Shown: positions 28,295 to 38,488, counted from the stretch's first letter. The stretch is DNA of 64,000 bases from Solibacteraceae bacterium (GCA_021324015.1 JAJPJX010000171.1:1-64000); one strand, 5' to 3'. Notes: generated by a model from the sequence alone, not told the origin. Numbers and translations: made by a program.

Positions 28295-28489
28295 ACTAAA
28301 TTGCAGACCCGATCATCCGCAGCTTTGTAATTTGGCACTCGCCGCTCTCTAACGGTGGCCATGCGCCGGATTGTGAGCACCTACTCGAACCGGTGAACCC
28401 AAAAGAGATTGCACCCGCACTCCGGTGGCCATCCTGGTCCCCAATCAGGCCGCTCACCTACGCTTGGGCTACATCTCAAGGAGGAATCC

Positions 28490-30097
28490 GTGATCCAGAT
28501 ATTTCTGTGCCTGCTCTATATGCTGATGACTGCTACCTTGCTGGAAGCAAAACAGCCCGCGCCATCGTCGAAACGCCCGGACATTATCGTCGTGATGCTC
28601 GATGACCTCGATGCCGGAACACTCGATGCGGCCTTACAGATGGGATTTCTGCCGAATATTCAAACCTACGTGATCAATCACTCCGTTCAGTTCGAACAGT
28701 CATTCACCTCGAACTCACTATGCTGTCCGTCGCGGTCCACTTTCCTGACAGGCCTGTACACGCATAACCACGGGGTTAAAAGCAACAGCCCACCCGAGGG
28801 GAGCGCGATGGCCTTCCACGATCAGAATACGCTGCCGGTCTGGCTGCAAGCGGCCGGTTACCATACAGGCTACGTCGGCAAGTACCTCAACGGGTACGGC
28901 AGCGTCGACATTAATCATGATGGCGTGGAGGATATCAACGATCAGACTTACATCCCACCGGGCTGGAATGACTGGCACGGCTTGGTGGATCCCAGCACCT
29001 ACAGGGTGTACAACTACACGATTAATGACAACGGAACCTTGCATACATATGGCACGGCGGCCAATGCCTATCAGACGACGCAGTTGCAGGTGCGGGCGAA
29101 CACGTTTGTGACCGATTCGCTGGCCAATTCGGCGGAACCGTTCTTCCTGGCAGTCATGCCGCTAGCCCCCCATCTGGAATATATCCCCGGGGTCACTCAG
29201 ATGAATACGTTCCAGGACTTGTGGAAGCTGACCATTCGTCCAGCCCCCGCCGATACCGGCAAACCGGACACGGTGCTGCCTCAAGGAGGCAGTTTCAACG
29301 AGGCGGACGTGAGCGATAAGCCCACTTGGATCCAGCAGCGGCCCCTGATGACCGATGTTGATATCACGAATGCCACGCAGCAGTACAACAGCCGCCTCAA
29401 GGCGATGATCGCCGTCGACCGGCTCGTCGGCCAGTTGGTCAACACGCTGGCGAGCGCTGGGGCGTATCAAAGGACGATCTTCATCTTGACAGCAGACAAT
29501 GGCTTTCTGGAAGGCCAGCACCGCGTACTCGGAAAGATCGTGCCCTATGAAGACTCGGTCAGGGTCCCGCTGTACATTTCCATGCCCGCGGCGCTGAGCA
29601 GCAGGGTGGCCACACAGGCCATCGCGCTGAACAACGATCTGGCGCCGACCATCATAGACCTCGCCGGCGGGCAACCCGGTGCGCCGGTAGATGGCACGTC
29701 GCTGCTCCCGGTTCTGAAGAACCCTAATCTTCCATGGCGGCTTCGCTTCCTGGTGGAGCATTACGATGACACTGCCTCGGCTGCGCACGCCAGCATTCGG
29801 CTGCCGGATGTCGATGCCACCGAGAACGTCTTCGCTTTTCCGACCTACAGTGCGATCCGAACGGCTGCGAATGCGCCGCTCGTGCCGCAAATGATCTTTG
29901 TCCAACACCAGGATCCGCAGCTCCAGCAGGAATTCTACGACTTATCGCTGGATCCATGGCAGATGGACAATGGCGCAGCAGATCCTGCAAACGCAGGTAA
30001 TATTCAAACGCTCCAGGGCTGGCTCAATCAGCTTATGGTCTGTGGGGCCGGCACCTGCCAGCAGTTGGAGTTCGACTCCGGCGGCACTGCGCATTGA
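28490..30097 (+). CDS. Secreted sulfatase (alkaline-phosphatase superfamily)
   Basis: A 535-residue exported sulfatase that would cleave sulfate esters, probably from a glycan. The start is GTG 28490, directly after AAGGAGGA (5-nt spacer), giving the signal peptide VIQIFLCLLYMLMTATLLEA. The metal-binding DIIVVMLDDLDAG lies near residues 27-40. The formylglycine motif C-C-P-S-R is near residue 77 (NSLCCPSRSTFLTG), in the Cys form. YVGKYLNGYG and a C-terminal TADNGFLEGQHRVLGK complete the family pattern. Activation needs a formylglycine-generating enzyme; none is in the window. Codon and base use is less GC-rich than its neighbours, hinting at separate acquisition. It is convergent with the next gene (28 bp apart). 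Confidence 0.92.
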   Translation: MIQIFLCLLYMLMTATLLEAKQPAPSSKRPDIIVVMLDDLDAGTLDAALQMGFLPNIQTYVINHSVQFEQSFTSNSLCCPSRSTFLTGLYTHNHGVKSNSPPEGSAMAFHDQNTLPVWLQAAGYHTGYVGKYLNGYGSVDINHDGVEDINDQTYIPPGWNDWHGLVDPSTYRVYNYTINDNGTLHTYGTAANAYQTTQLQVRANTFVTDSLANSAEPFFLAVMPLAPHLEYIPGVTQMNTFQDLWKLTIRPAPADTGKPDTVLPQGGSFNEADVSDKPTWIQQRPLMTDVDITNATQQYNSRLKAMIAVDRLVGQLVNTLASAGAYQRTIFILTADNGFLEGQHRVLGKIVPYEDSVRVPLYISMPAALSSRVATQAIALNNDLAPTIIDLAGGQPGAPVDGTSLLPVLKNPNLPWRLRFLVEHYDDTASAAHASIRLPDVDATENVFAFPTYSAIRTAANAPLVPQMIFVQHQDPQLQQEFYDLSLDPWQMDNGAADPANAGNIQTLQGWLNQLMVCGAGTCQQLEFDSGGTAH

Positions 30098-30125
30098 ATC
30101 CGCAGCCTCGGGGAAACATTCCGGT

Positions 30126-32372
30126 TCACCGGATTTGCCGGCTGTAGGCGAGCCCGGTGCCGGTGACGTGGTGCTCCACGATGAGCTTCGGGCAGAGACT
30201 GGCGTTCGACAGGTCGATGAGTTGCGCGGCCGAACAAGATTGCCCCGCACCACACCCGTTGCTCGCCACCTGGCCGTAGTCGAGATACGTGTAGTAATAC
30301 TTGTCGAAGAATGGATTCATGAATTCGAGGTGTTTCAGGTACGCGAATTTCACCATCGCGGCCAGGAATTGCTGGTCGAGCGGGGCCCAGAATGAGTACA
30401 CATCGCGGCTGTAGATGGCGGTGGAGGTGAAGCCCTGCGCCAGTTCGCTGTCTCTGATCTTATACAGCCACGCTTCGCTCATGGAAACCCGCTTGCCGCT
30501 GGAGCGAGCGGTGTCGGCGATCTGGAGCGCGCGGTCTATATAGCCGTCGTTGACGGGATAGACATGCATGTCGATCATGTCCAGGGCCTGGATTTGCGTG
30601 AACGCATTGATGAAGGCCGCGTAATTCGTCATCCAGGTGCCCACTCCCGCGCCCGCGATGACGTTCGGGTTGGCAGCCTTCACGTCCGAGGCGAATGTGG
30701 AAACCATGGACGCATCGGTAGCCGGGTCGAGGATCTGGAGCTTGCCGGTGTCCGCGGCTTCCGTCGATGGCTCCGCTTGCAGGATCAGGTAATCCGGCTT
30801 GATCTGGCCGGCGATGGTCTGGAGTTGCTGGCTGCGCGCGGCGGCGAACTGCTGAAAGGTGAGGCTGCTGTAATACTGGGTGATGTTCGGCAGATCGCCG
30901 GGGTGGGCGGCTTCCGAGTGCACGATGAGCTTGAGGCCGCGCCGGCGCACCTCGTTCGCAACCTGAATGTAGAAATTCAGGTATTGCTGATATTGCTGGG
31001 GATTGTTTTGAAATCCCGCAAAAGGCGGGTACAAGACCGGGAACAGGATCGCCACCCTGACGAAGCTGACGCCGATGCTCTGAAGCGCGTCCAGGTACGG
31101 CACCACCGCATTCTGAAAATACTGCGGCTGCGCCAGGATTCCAGGGCCGCCGTCCGCCGGGTACAACTCAGCGCTGAAGTTTATACCTGGCCGCGAGCCG
31201 TCCCAGAGGGAATCGAGCTGGCGATGGATGGAGGTGAGCTTCGTGGAGAGCTGGTCATAGAGGTCCTGATAGGCAGCCGGGGCGGGCAATGCACTTGCCG
31301 TGGTGGCCGATACCGCCGGGGACAGCGATGATTCCGTCCCGGACGCATCCACGGCCGCGACCGTATAGGTGTACGAAGCCGCTGCGGCTAAGCCCGTGTC
31401 GGCATAGAAGGCAATCTTGGGAGCTGCGATGGGAGCGCCGTTTCGATAGAGCCGGTACGTGACGTTGGATCCCGACACCGGCGGATTCCAAGTCAGGTTA
31501 ATCTGCGAAGAAGTCACCGCGGTCGCGAAGATGAGCGAAGGCGCCGTGGACGGAGTGTTCCCGCGGATCCCGATGGCCGCCTGGCCGGTGGCTGTCACAC
31601 CGCCGGCCTGAATCTGCACCGGGACCGCATCGCCGGTGGGCACGCTTTGTGGAACGACCACATTGAGTTGGTAAACTCCCACGAAATCCGGGGAGAGGCC
31701 CGCAAAGAGGACCTGGGCCGACTGGCCACCGATGAGAACGCCTGGCGCGGCGACGGTGGGCCGTAGCCTGTCCACGGAATTGTTTCCGGTGGCGGCGGGC
31801 GGGTCTACCGGCCCTAATCCGGTGGCGTAAAGCAGGATGATGTCACCGGGTGCGGCAGAATGACTGGCCAGCCCAGCGACTCCGGACTCGACCGCGGTGA
31901 CCGTGGCATCCAGGTTCACCGCGACCGCCTGCCCGGAACCGAACTCGAAGGTGAACACTGCCGGTGCGGCCGCGGCCAGCGGCACGGACTGCCGCACCGA
32001 AGACGCGCCGTTCACCGTCACGACGACGGCGGCTGTACCAGCGGAGGTTCCGGACGGGAGCGCCTCCCATGGCACTTGCAGGTTGATCTGGTTGGGGGAG
32101 ACGAACAGCAGCGGCGCCGGAAGACCGTTGAAGGTGACCGCTACCCCGTTCAGCGAAACCGGCAGTGGAATGGAAGCCGCCTGTGCCGTCCCGGGAGCCA
32201 GATTCGTACCGAAAATCGTCGCGAGAGAGCCCGGGCATACGGGTTGCCGCGGCGCGAAGGTAGCGGCGTTGACGATACCGCCGCTCGCGATGGACGGCGT
32301 TTGCGCGGCCAACGGAGCACGGGCGCAAACGAAAATCAACAGCAATCCGCAAGTAGCCCGCAAAGGATTCAC
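30126..32372 (-). CDS. Secreted TIGR03437 - fibronectin III - TIM-barrel fusion protein
   Basis: A 748-residue exported protein. The start is GTG 32372 with GGAG upstream, followed by a signal peptide (LRATCGLLLIFVCARAPLAAQ). Residues ~30-270 match the TIGR03437-type domain described from Solibacter (GGIVNAATFAPRQPVCPGSLATIFGTNL, split; LLFVSPNQINLQVPWE; LYATGLGPVDPP; GVYQLNVVVP). Residues ~280-365 are a fibronectin type III domain (TSSQINLTWNPPVSGSNVTY; SYTYTVAAVDASGTESSLS). The remaining ~370 residues resemble a glycosidase TIM barrel (GVSFVRVAILFPVLYPPF; LKLIVHSEAAHPGDLP; YLILQAEPSTEAADTG; MIDMHVYPVNDGYID; KRVSMSEAWLYK), with candidate Glu residues in QAEPST and MSEAW. The TIGR03437 domain usually sits at the C-terminus. 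The enzyme family is uncertain (GH53/GH5-like). Confidence 0.8.
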   Translation of the reverse strand: MNPLRATCGLLLIFVCARAPLAAQTPSIASGGIVNAATFAPRQPVCPGSLATIFGTNLAPGTAQAASIPLPVSLNGVAVTFNGLPAPLLFVSPNQINLQVPWEALPSGTSAGTAAVVVTVNGASSVRQSVPLAAAAPAVFTFEFGSGQAVAVNLDATVTAVESGVAGLASHSAAPGDIILLYATGLGPVDPPAATGNNSVDRLRPTVAAPGVLIGGQSAQVLFAGLSPDFVGVYQLNVVVPQSVPTGDAVPVQIQAGGVTATGQAAIGIRGNTPSTAPSLIFATAVTSSQINLTWNPPVSGSNVTYRLYRNGAPIAAPKIAFYADTGLAAAASYTYTVAAVDASGTESSLSPAVSATTASALPAPAAYQDLYDQLSTKLTSIHRQLDSLWDGSRPGINFSAELYPADGGPGILAQPQYFQNAVVPYLDALQSIGVSFVRVAILFPVLYPPFAGFQNNPQQYQQYLNFYIQVANEVRRRGLKLIVHSEAAHPGDLPNITQYYSSLTFQQFAAARSQQLQTIAGQIKPDYLILQAEPSTEAADTGKLQILDPATDASMVSTFASDVKAANPNVIAGAGVGTWMTNYAAFINAFTQIQALDMIDMHVYPVNDGYIDRALQIADTARSSGKRVSMSEAWLYKIRDSELAQGFTSTAIYSRDVYSFWAPLDQQFLAAMVKFAYLKHLEFMNPFFDKYYYTYLDYGQVASNGCGAGQSCSAAQLIDLSNASLCPKLIVEHHVTGTGLAYSRQIR

Positions 32373-32533
32373 CCCACGTTCTCCAAACAGCCCGGCCAGG
32401 CTGCATTCATTTTACCGGACGAGCGGCGGAAGGGGCCGCATGGCTGCTCCCTTTACACCCAGCGAGCCATGCGCTACCGTGCCCTTACGGAGTAACCGAG
32501 CAGCGTATCTCGTGTTCCGTGTGAGGTGAACGT

Positions 32534-33829
32534 ATGCAGCGGTTTGAAAAAGCCCGAGAACTGCTTCGCGATTTCAAAGGCGATGCCTACCTGAGCGGCT
32601 TCAACCTGTTGTCCCAAGTGGGACCGGTTGCCGCGCAACTGGGCCGCAAGGCCGTCCTGATCCGGGATGCCTTTCCCGGCGGAGCCAGGTTCACCGCGGA
32701 TATCGTGGCCTCGCTCGCATCCGCCGGAGTGCAGTTGCTGAGCACGATCGACGGAGCCGCACCCAATGCACCGCGCGAAGACCTGGCGCGCATCACCGCG
32801 CGCGTCCGGGAGCTCAGTCCCGATGTGCTGGTCAGCTTCGGCGGGGGCAGCACCATCGACGCCGCCAAAGCCGGCGAAGTCCTGCGCACGCTCGGCGGAA
32901 CCGTGGACGACTACTTCGGCACCGGGCTGGTCACGCGGGCTCTGGCCGCCACGGGGAAAAAGTTGACGCCGCACCTGGCCATCCAGACCGCTGCCAGCTC
33001 CGGCGCTCATCTGACCAAGTACTCCAACATCACGGACCTGGCGACCGGACAGAAGAAGCTGATCGTTGACGACGCCATCGTCCCGGCGCGCGCCATTTTC
33101 GATTTTGAGGTCACCCTGGGCGCGCCAGCCGCACTCACCGCCGATGGCGCGCTGGACGGCATCGCGCATTCGCTTGAAGTTCTCTACGGAGCGGTGGGCA
33201 AGCCCTATTACGCCCGGATGCAGGAAGTGGCCCGCGAAGGAATTCGCCTGGTCCTCGATTACCTGCCGCGCGTCCTCTCTGATCCGCACGATCGCGAGGG
33301 CCGCGAGGCCCTGGGCCTGGCTACCGATCTCGGCGCCTACGCCATCATGCTGGGCGGCACCAACGGCGGGCACCTCACCAGCTTCTCGCTCATCGATATC
33401 CTGAGCCACGGACGCGCCTGCGCCATGCTGAACCCCTACTACACGGTGTTCTTCGCGCCGGCCGTGCCCGAACCGCTGCGCCTGGTCGCGCAGATTTGCA
33501 GGGACGCCGGCTACGCGCCGCGGGGGATTGAAAACCTGCAAGGGCGCGAGCTCGGCATTGCGGTAGCCCAGGCGCTCATGGCGCTGGAACGGCGGATTGG
33601 GGTTCCGGCCACTTTGAGCGAGGTCCCCGGCTTCACGGCCGCCCACATCGAGCGCGCGCTCGCCGCCGCCAAGAATCCGCAACTCAAGATGAAACTTGAA
33701 AACATGCCCATTCCCCTCACCGCGGAAATGGTGGATGAATACATGGGACCGGTGCTGCACGCCGCCGCCACCGGGGACTTGAGCCTGATCAAGAACGTCG
33801 GGGCGCCCCATCCGGCAAACGCGCTTTAA
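32534..33829 (+). CDS. Iron-containing (type III) alcohol dehydrogenase
   Basis: A 431-residue cytoplasmic NAD(P)-dependent dehydrogenase. The nucleotide-binding FGGGSTIDAAKAGEVL lies near residue 100. The iron ligands are visible as the Asp and His of DGALDGIAHSLEV and the two His of GGTNGGHLTSFSLIDILSHG. There is no signal peptide. The start at ATG 32534 follows GAGGTGAAC. It is followed 128 bp later by a CoA-acylating semialdehyde dehydrogenase on the same strand, suggesting an alcohol-to-aldehyde-to-acyl-CoA route (inferred). Exact substrate not assignable. Confidence 0.92.
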   Translation: MQRFEKARELLRDFKGDAYLSGFNLLSQVGPVAAQLGRKAVLIRDAFPGGARFTADIVASLASAGVQLLSTIDGAAPNAPREDLARITARVRELSPDVLVSFGGGSTIDAAKAGEVLRTLGGTVDDYFGTGLVTRALAATGKKLTPHLAIQTAASSGAHLTKYSNITDLATGQKKLIVDDAIVPARAIFDFEVTLGAPAALTADGALDGIAHSLEVLYGAVGKPYYARMQEVAREGIRLVLDYLPRVLSDPHDREGREALGLATDLGAYAIMLGGTNGGHLTSFSLIDILSHGRACAMLNPYYTVFFAPAVPEPLRLVAQICRDAGYAPRGIENLQGRELGIAVAQALMALERRIGVPATLSEVPGFTAAHIERALAAAKNPQLKMKLENMPIPLTAEMVDEYMGPVLHAAATGDLSLIKNVGAPHPANAL

Positions 33830-33957
33830 GGTTCGTACGACGGCTCAGATGGCGGACCTGCCGCAAAACGAGAGGGGCGCCACCGTGCGCGATATCATGG
33901 AAAACATATCTCGGCAAACGTGCAGCGGAGAGATTTTGAAGGTGCTGCGGTATCCAG

Positions 33958-35433
33958 ATGCATAATCAACTCGTACCTAACTATATCGGCGCGGAATGGC
34001 GCACACCGGCCGGCGGTGAGCAGGCTACTATCGAGAATCCGGCCACGGGAGAACCGCTGGCCCGCGTTTCGCTGGGAAGCCCCCAGGACGTAGCCGCTGC
34101 GGTGGATGCGGCGGCAGCCGCGTTTCCCGAATGGCGCCGGACCCCGCCGGGTGATCGCATCCAGTTCCTGTTCCGGCTGAAGGATCTGCTGGAGGCGCAT
34201 TTCGACGAGATCGCCCGGATGATCACCCGGGAAAACGGCAAGACCCTGGCAGAGGCAAAGGGTGAACTCCGGCGCGGCATCGAGAACGTGGAAACGGCGT
34301 GCGGCATTCCGGCGCTGATGCAGGGCCGCAATCTCGAGGACGTCGCCCGCGGCATCGATGAAACGATGATCCGGCAGCCGCTGGGGGTAGTGAGCGTGAT
34401 CACGCCGTTCAATTTCCCGTCGATGATTCCGCTGTGGTTCCTGCCCTACGCGATTGCGTGTGGAAACACGCTGGTGGTCAAGCCATCGGAGCGCGTGCCA
34501 TCGAGCATGCGAATGATCATGGAACTGATCATCCGCACCGGCCTGCCTTCCGGGGTGGTCAACCTGGTAAATGGGGGTAAGGCCGCGGTCGACGCGCTGC
34601 TGGATCATCCGGACGTTCGCGCCATCAGCTTTGTCGGCTCTACACCCGTAGCCCGATACATCTACGCCCGCTCCGCCGCGAACGGAAAACGCGTCCAGGC
34701 ACAAGGCGGCGCAAAGAATCATGTGGTGATCATGCCGGACGCGGACATCGAGACGGCGAGCCAGATCGTTGCAGACAGCGCGTTCGGCTGCGCCGGGCAG
34801 CGCTGCCTGGCCGTCTCAGCCGCCATCACAGTGGGCGATGCCCATGGCCGGTTCCGGGATGCGATCGCCGAGCGCGCGCGGGCGCTCCGGGTAGGCAATG
34901 GCCTCGAGGAAGGCGTGCAGATGGGTCCCGTGATCACAGCGGCCAGCCGGACACGCATTGAAGGCCTGATCGCAAAGGGCGTGACGGAAGGCGCCCGGCC
35001 GCTTCAGGACGGCCGAGGGATCCGAGTGCCGGGCGGCGAGGGCGGCCACTTCGTAGGACCGACGGTATTGGAGGATCTGCCCGCATCCAGCGATCTCAAC
35101 GATACGGAGATTTTCGGCCCGGTCCTCAGTTTGACCCGCGCCCAAGACCTCGATCAGGCGATCGGCATTATCTCGCGGAGCGCGTTCGGCAATGCCTCTT
35201 CGATCTTTACGTCCGATGGCGCGGCAGCGAGAACGTTCCGTTACCAAGCTCCCACGGGCAATGTGGGCGTGAACATAGGGATCGCGGCGCCGATGGCATA
35301 CTTCCCGTTCAGCGGGTGGCGCCAAAGCTTCTTCGGCACGTTGCACGGGCAGGGGCGCGACGGCGTGGCGTTCTTCACGGAGCAGAAGGTGGTGATCGAG
35401 CGCTGGCCCAAGGAATGGTCGCGCAAGTTCTGA
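33958..35433 (+). CDS. mmsA: Methylmalonate-semialdehyde dehydrogenase (CoA-acylating)
   Basis: A 491-residue aldehyde dehydrogenase of the MmsA/IolA type, which converts (methyl)malonate semialdehyde plus CoA and NAD to propionyl- or acetyl-CoA with CO2 release. Family signatures are [68 protein letters not shown] and the catalytic cysteine in [12 protein letters not shown] (Cys ~283). The usual ALDH general-base Glu is replaced by Asn in GGAKNH, as is normal for this subfamily. C-terminal [20 protein letters not shown] is typical. It may serve valine, propionate or inositol-type catabolism; the partner alcohol dehydrogenase is just upstream. It is convergent with the next gene (23 bp apart). 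Confidence 0.93.
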   Translation: MHNQLVPNYIGAEWRTPAGGEQATIENPATGEPLARVSLGSPQDVAAAVDAAAAAFPEWRRTPPGDRIQFLFRLKDLLEAHFDEIARMITRENGKTLAEAKGELRRGIENVETACGIPALMQGRNLEDVARGIDETMIRQPLGVVSVITPFNFPSMIPLWFLPYAIACGNTLVVKPSERVPSSMRMIMELIIRTGLPSGVVNLVNGGKAAVDALLDHPDVRAISFVGSTPVARYIYARSAANGKRVQAQGGAKNHVVIMPDADIETASQIVADSAFGCAGQRCLAVSAAITVGDAHGRFRDAIAERARALRVGNGLEEGVQMGPVITAASRTRIEGLIAKGVTEGARPLQDGRGIRVPGGEGGHFVGPTVLEDLPASSDLNDTEIFGPVLSLTRAQDLDQAIGIISRSAFGNASSIFTSDGAAARTFRYQAPTGNVGVNIGIAAPMAYFPFSGWRQSFFGTLHGQGRDGVAFFTEQKVVIERWPKEWSRKF

Positions 35434-35456
35434 GTCTATGCGCTTGGTTTCCCAAG

Positions 35457-38400
35457 TCAGTTTGCCCTTGGAACGAAGATGTAGGTTCGGCCGTTCGCGG
35501 CGGGCGCGAATTCCCACCAGCCGGGGTGGGGGGAGCGGAGCTTGACTTCGCCCAGGCTGTTGCCTTCGGGATCGTAGGCCAGCAGCGTGCCGGCGCCGGC
35601 GGCGGCGAACGCGATGCGGGAATTGCCGCAGATATCGATCAGTTGCAGACGCCCGCCGGCCTGGCTTCGCAGGGCCACGCTGCCCTCCGCACCCAGACGG
35701 CCCCGTTCGGTCCACTGCCCGCGCCCGTCCAGGAATTCGAACTCCGGGGCCTTCACGTAATCGATCCGGCGGCCTTCGGAATTGGCGGAGAGCTCGTAAA
35801 AGCCATTTTCCGGGCGGAAGGCCAGCCAGCCGGAGACCGGCAGCTCGACTGCTTGCCCGCCAGGATCCTTTACGGTCCAGGGCTCTTTCGCCGAACGGTT
35901 CACGTAGACCTCGGTTCCGTTTTCATAGGTGACGTGCAGCCGCGAGAGGGCGATGGCGCCGGTGGCATGCGCCTGGCTCGGGCTCAGGAAGCGGCCCAGC
36001 CGGTCCGCATATTCGATCGTTTTCGGCAGTACGAACGCGTACTGCTGCTGCAACTGCTGCATCATGTAGTACGAGCGCGCCATGATCTCGACGCCCAGCG
36101 GCTGCGACGGGTCGAATTCTTTGAGCAGCCAACCCATGTTGCCGTAGGCGATGGTGGTGGCCAGGAACAGGTCGGCGTATTCGCGCCGCCTGGGCGAGGT
36201 CATCCATTTTGGGTCCAGCTCGGCGAGGTAGCGGGAAATCGATCCCATGCCGTAATCGCACTGCAAGGGATGGATCTTCAACAAGTGGAAAGCCACGTCC
36301 ACGGGGTGCGCGAGCAGGTTGACATCGGTGTACACCCAGCCGTAGCTGCCGGATTCCAGACCGGCGTACAGCCATTGAAAGGTGCCCTCGGAGTTGGCGA
36401 TGCCGTACACGCGCTGGTCGTTGAGGAGCAGTTGGCCGTACGCATAGAAGGTGGCTGCGAAGGTGCCCGAGCCGGGAACCCGCGCGTCGAAGTCCACATA
36501 TTCCCAGGGGGCCACGGCCGTGTGCACGTCGGTGTACGACATGCGCGTACCGAACTTACTCTGGATGCGCGGGGCGTAGTACGCGTCCATTTCGACCGCC
36601 TTGGCAGGCTTGAGGGCGTAGTTCCGCATCCACGCGCGCCGCCATTCTCCGTCCGGCAGGCGCTGCACGAAATCCGGGTTCCAGTTGGTGTTCACGGGGG
36701 CGAAGTCGGTGTAGTTCGTGTAGACACCTTGCCGCCAGCCCAGCCCGAGCTGCGCCTGGATGTACCAGCGCAGCATGGCGTCGCCGCCTTTCTGCGGGGC
36801 CGCGTGCAGGCGCATGGTGAAACTGTCGCCTTCGTCGCGCCAGGTGACCTCGTGGCTATGCTGCATGATTTTGTCCAGGCCGTAGGAGCGGATTTCGCGG
36901 GAGCGCCGGTGGTCCCACTGGAAGGTGGGCGGCGCGGTAACCGTCCAGACCACCTGCTTTCCTCCGTCCGGGTTCTGCGAAGGCGGATTGGGGATGGTCG
37001 GGAGAGTTTCCTCGTAGATCGGCGAGTTGGTGAGGAAGATGCGCTCGCAGAGGTTGTTGCGGACGCCATCGGTGCGGGGCAGATACCGCATGCCGCCGTT
37101 GATTTCCGCGCCATCCGCCCCGACTTGCGGCTTTTCGGCGGCATAGGGCTCGGATGCGTTGCTGCGGTACCAGTCGAACCATATGGAGGTGAAGAGGGGC
37201 TTCGCCTCACTGCCCGAGAGCAGCACGCGCGGATTCTCCGGACGGTAGGTGATGTAGGGCACGGTGATGAGGCGGGGATTGGCCAGGCCCGAAACGCGCC
37301 CGAAGCTCAGCTCACTCGCTTCATGGCCGTCGCACCAGACGTCCCACAGCAGGGATTTCTGCCAGAGGCGGAACTGGTAATTGACCAGCCGCGAGCCATA
37401 CCGGAAACGCGCTTCCACCACGTCTCCGGAAAGCTGCGCGGCCACGAGTTCGCCTTCCGCCACGCGGCCGGGCGGCGTATCCGTGAAGCGCACACCGCCG
37501 CCATCCATGGGGCGGAAGGGAGGGCCGCCGTTCACGCTCACGGTCAGTTCCGCCATGGCTCCGGTTTTGGGACGGTAGACATAGGTCACGGCGGCATCCC
37601 GGCCCGCGTAGCGGAGTTCGAACTGGTTGGCGCCGGACTGCCGCACGGTCACCCGGAATTCCTTTTCCAGATTTGACGGCAGAATAGTTTCTTCGCGCGT
37701 GGGGAACGGCAGCGTGCCTTGGCCCGTGTTCATCCCCACGATCTGGCCGTGGAACGGCTGGAGATTCCGTTTCGGCTGCGCGCGCAAGGCGACCGGCTTC
37801 AACTCCTCCTGGTAAAAGGCCAGAGAATCGCAGAAAAAGTATCGCAGCTCCGGACTTTCGCCCATGGCCAGCTCAATTCCCGAGAAAGTGGCGGGCCAGG
37901 CGATTTGCGCCAGCACGTCCGCCGGGACCTTGCGGTGCATCAGCCACCACTGTTTCCACCGGATATCCGCCAGTTGCACTTTGAACTCGCGGCCAGCGGC
38001 GTCCCGGATCAGCACGGAGACATCGTAGACCGGGGGCGTGTGGTCCTTCCTTCCGTGGCCCCAGCGGTTCCCGTAACCCCACATGTCGACCGAATCGAAG
38101 CGGGCCGGAATGGGAATAGGGGCCGGCGGGCGGGCGATCATGCGACTTTCGGGGCGGGTTCCGGCGTACAGAAACTTCCCCACATATTGGCCCCAAAGCT
38201 GCTGCTCCCGGCTGCGGTGGAACTCGCCGCGCGCGCCGCCGTACAGTTCGAGCTTCCAACCTTTCAGATCCTCGAAATCGACCAGCGTGTGCGGATCCTC
38301 GCGGCGCTGGGTCCACGTGAACTCGTAGGGCTGCTGACCGACCTGCTGCCAGGGTTCGATTTCGTTGATGGCCGGCAGGACTTTCTCCGGCGCTTCCGCG

Positions 38401-38471
38401 CTATAGGCGAGCGCAAGAGCCAGCAAACCGGACAGGGCGACGCACGCCGGTCTGCGCGAGGCAGATGACAT
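35457..38471 (-). CDS. Large secreted protein of unrecognised family, paralogue A (possible GH101/DUF5696-like)
   Basis: About 1004 residues. The start ATG at 38471 (GGAGAG upstream) gives MSSASRRPACVALSGLLALA as signal peptide; the longer frame is rejected. It is a paralogue of the protein at 44858-47848, about two-thirds identical by eye. Shared blocks are PWQQVGQQPYEFTWTQR, LVDFEDLKGW, FDSVDMWGYGNRW, RWKQWWLMHR, LPFPTREETILP, LDKIMQHSHEVTWRDE, SYTDVHTAVAPWEYVDFDAR and the C-terminal LAYDPEGNSLGEVKLRSP. The order beta-sandwich, galactose-mutarotase-like sandwich, TIM barrel (~residues 560-800), C-terminal beta domain suggests a retaining glycosidase. Asp in SYTDVHTA and Glu in NSEGTFQWLYAG are candidate catalytic residues. 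It is the last gene of a co-directional series, 17 bp after the sialidase-like gene. Confidence 0.75.
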   Translation of the reverse strand: MSSASRRPACVALSGLLALALAYSAEAPEKVLPAINEIEPWQQVGQQPYEFTWTQRREDPHTLVDFEDLKGWKLELYGGARGEFHRSREQQLWGQYVGKFLYAGTRPESRMIARPPAPIPIPARFDSVDMWGYGNRWGHGRKDHTPPVYDVSVLIRDAAGREFKVQLADIRWKQWWLMHRKVPADVLAQIAWPATFSGIELAMGESPELRYFFCDSLAFYQEELKPVALRAQPKRNLQPFHGQIVGMNTGQGTLPFPTREETILPSNLEKEFRVTVRQSGANQFELRYAGRDAAVTYVYRPKTGAMAELTVSVNGGPPFRPMDGGGVRFTDTPPGRVAEGELVAAQLSGDVVEARFRYGSRLVNYQFRLWQKSLLWDVWCDGHEASELSFGRVSGLANPRLITVPYITYRPENPRVLLSGSEAKPLFTSIWFDWYRSNASEPYAAEKPQVGADGAEINGGMRYLPRTDGVRNNLCERIFLTNSPIYEETLPTIPNPPSQNPDGGKQVVWTVTAPPTFQWDHRRSREIRSYGLDKIMQHSHEVTWRDEGDSFTMRLHAAPQKGGDAMLRWYIQAQLGLGWRQGVYTNYTDFAPVNTNWNPDFVQRLPDGEWRRAWMRNYALKPAKAVEMDAYYAPRIQSKFGTRMSYTDVHTAVAPWEYVDFDARVPGSGTFAATFYAYGQLLLNDQRVYGIANSEGTFQWLYAGLESGSYGWVYTDVNLLAHPVDVAFHLLKIHPLQCDYGMGSISRYLAELDPKWMTSPRRREYADLFLATTIAYGNMGWLLKEFDPSQPLGVEIMARSYYMMQQLQQQYAFVLPKTIEYADRLGRFLSPSQAHATGAIALSRLHVTYENGTEVYVNRSAKEPWTVKDPGGQAVELPVSGWLAFRPENGFYELSANSEGRRIDYVKAPEFEFLDGRGQWTERGRLGAEGSVALRSQAGGRLQLIDICGNSRIAFAAAGAGTLLAYDPEGNSLGEVKLRSPHPGWWEFAPAANGRTYIFVPRAN

Positions 38472-38488
38472 CCAGACTCTCCGACCGT

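Larger units (their letters stand above)
28165..28489 (+). other. Intergenic region with two hairpins, relatively AT-rich
   Basis: A 325-bp gap without a convincing gene. Its base composition is visibly lower in GC than the flanking glycan genes and resembles the sulfatase that follows. It holds two stem-loops (listed separately). The last 20 bases carry the AAGGAGGA ribosome binding site of the sulfatase. No tRNA or conserved RNA is recognisable. Confidence 0.6.

Noticed and set aside
30119-30135. TCCGG-TTCA-CCGGA stem as a sulfatase terminator
   Set aside because: Short stem without a T-run and overlapping the 3' end of the convergent coding sequence.
33896-33964. 22-codon ORF MENISRQ... 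between the dehydrogenase genes
   Set aside because: No ribosome binding site, overlaps the mmsA start, and no similarity recognised.
35316-37676. 786-codon plus-strand ORF
   Set aside because: Antisense shadow of paralogue A; the paralogue pair confirms the minus strand is coding.
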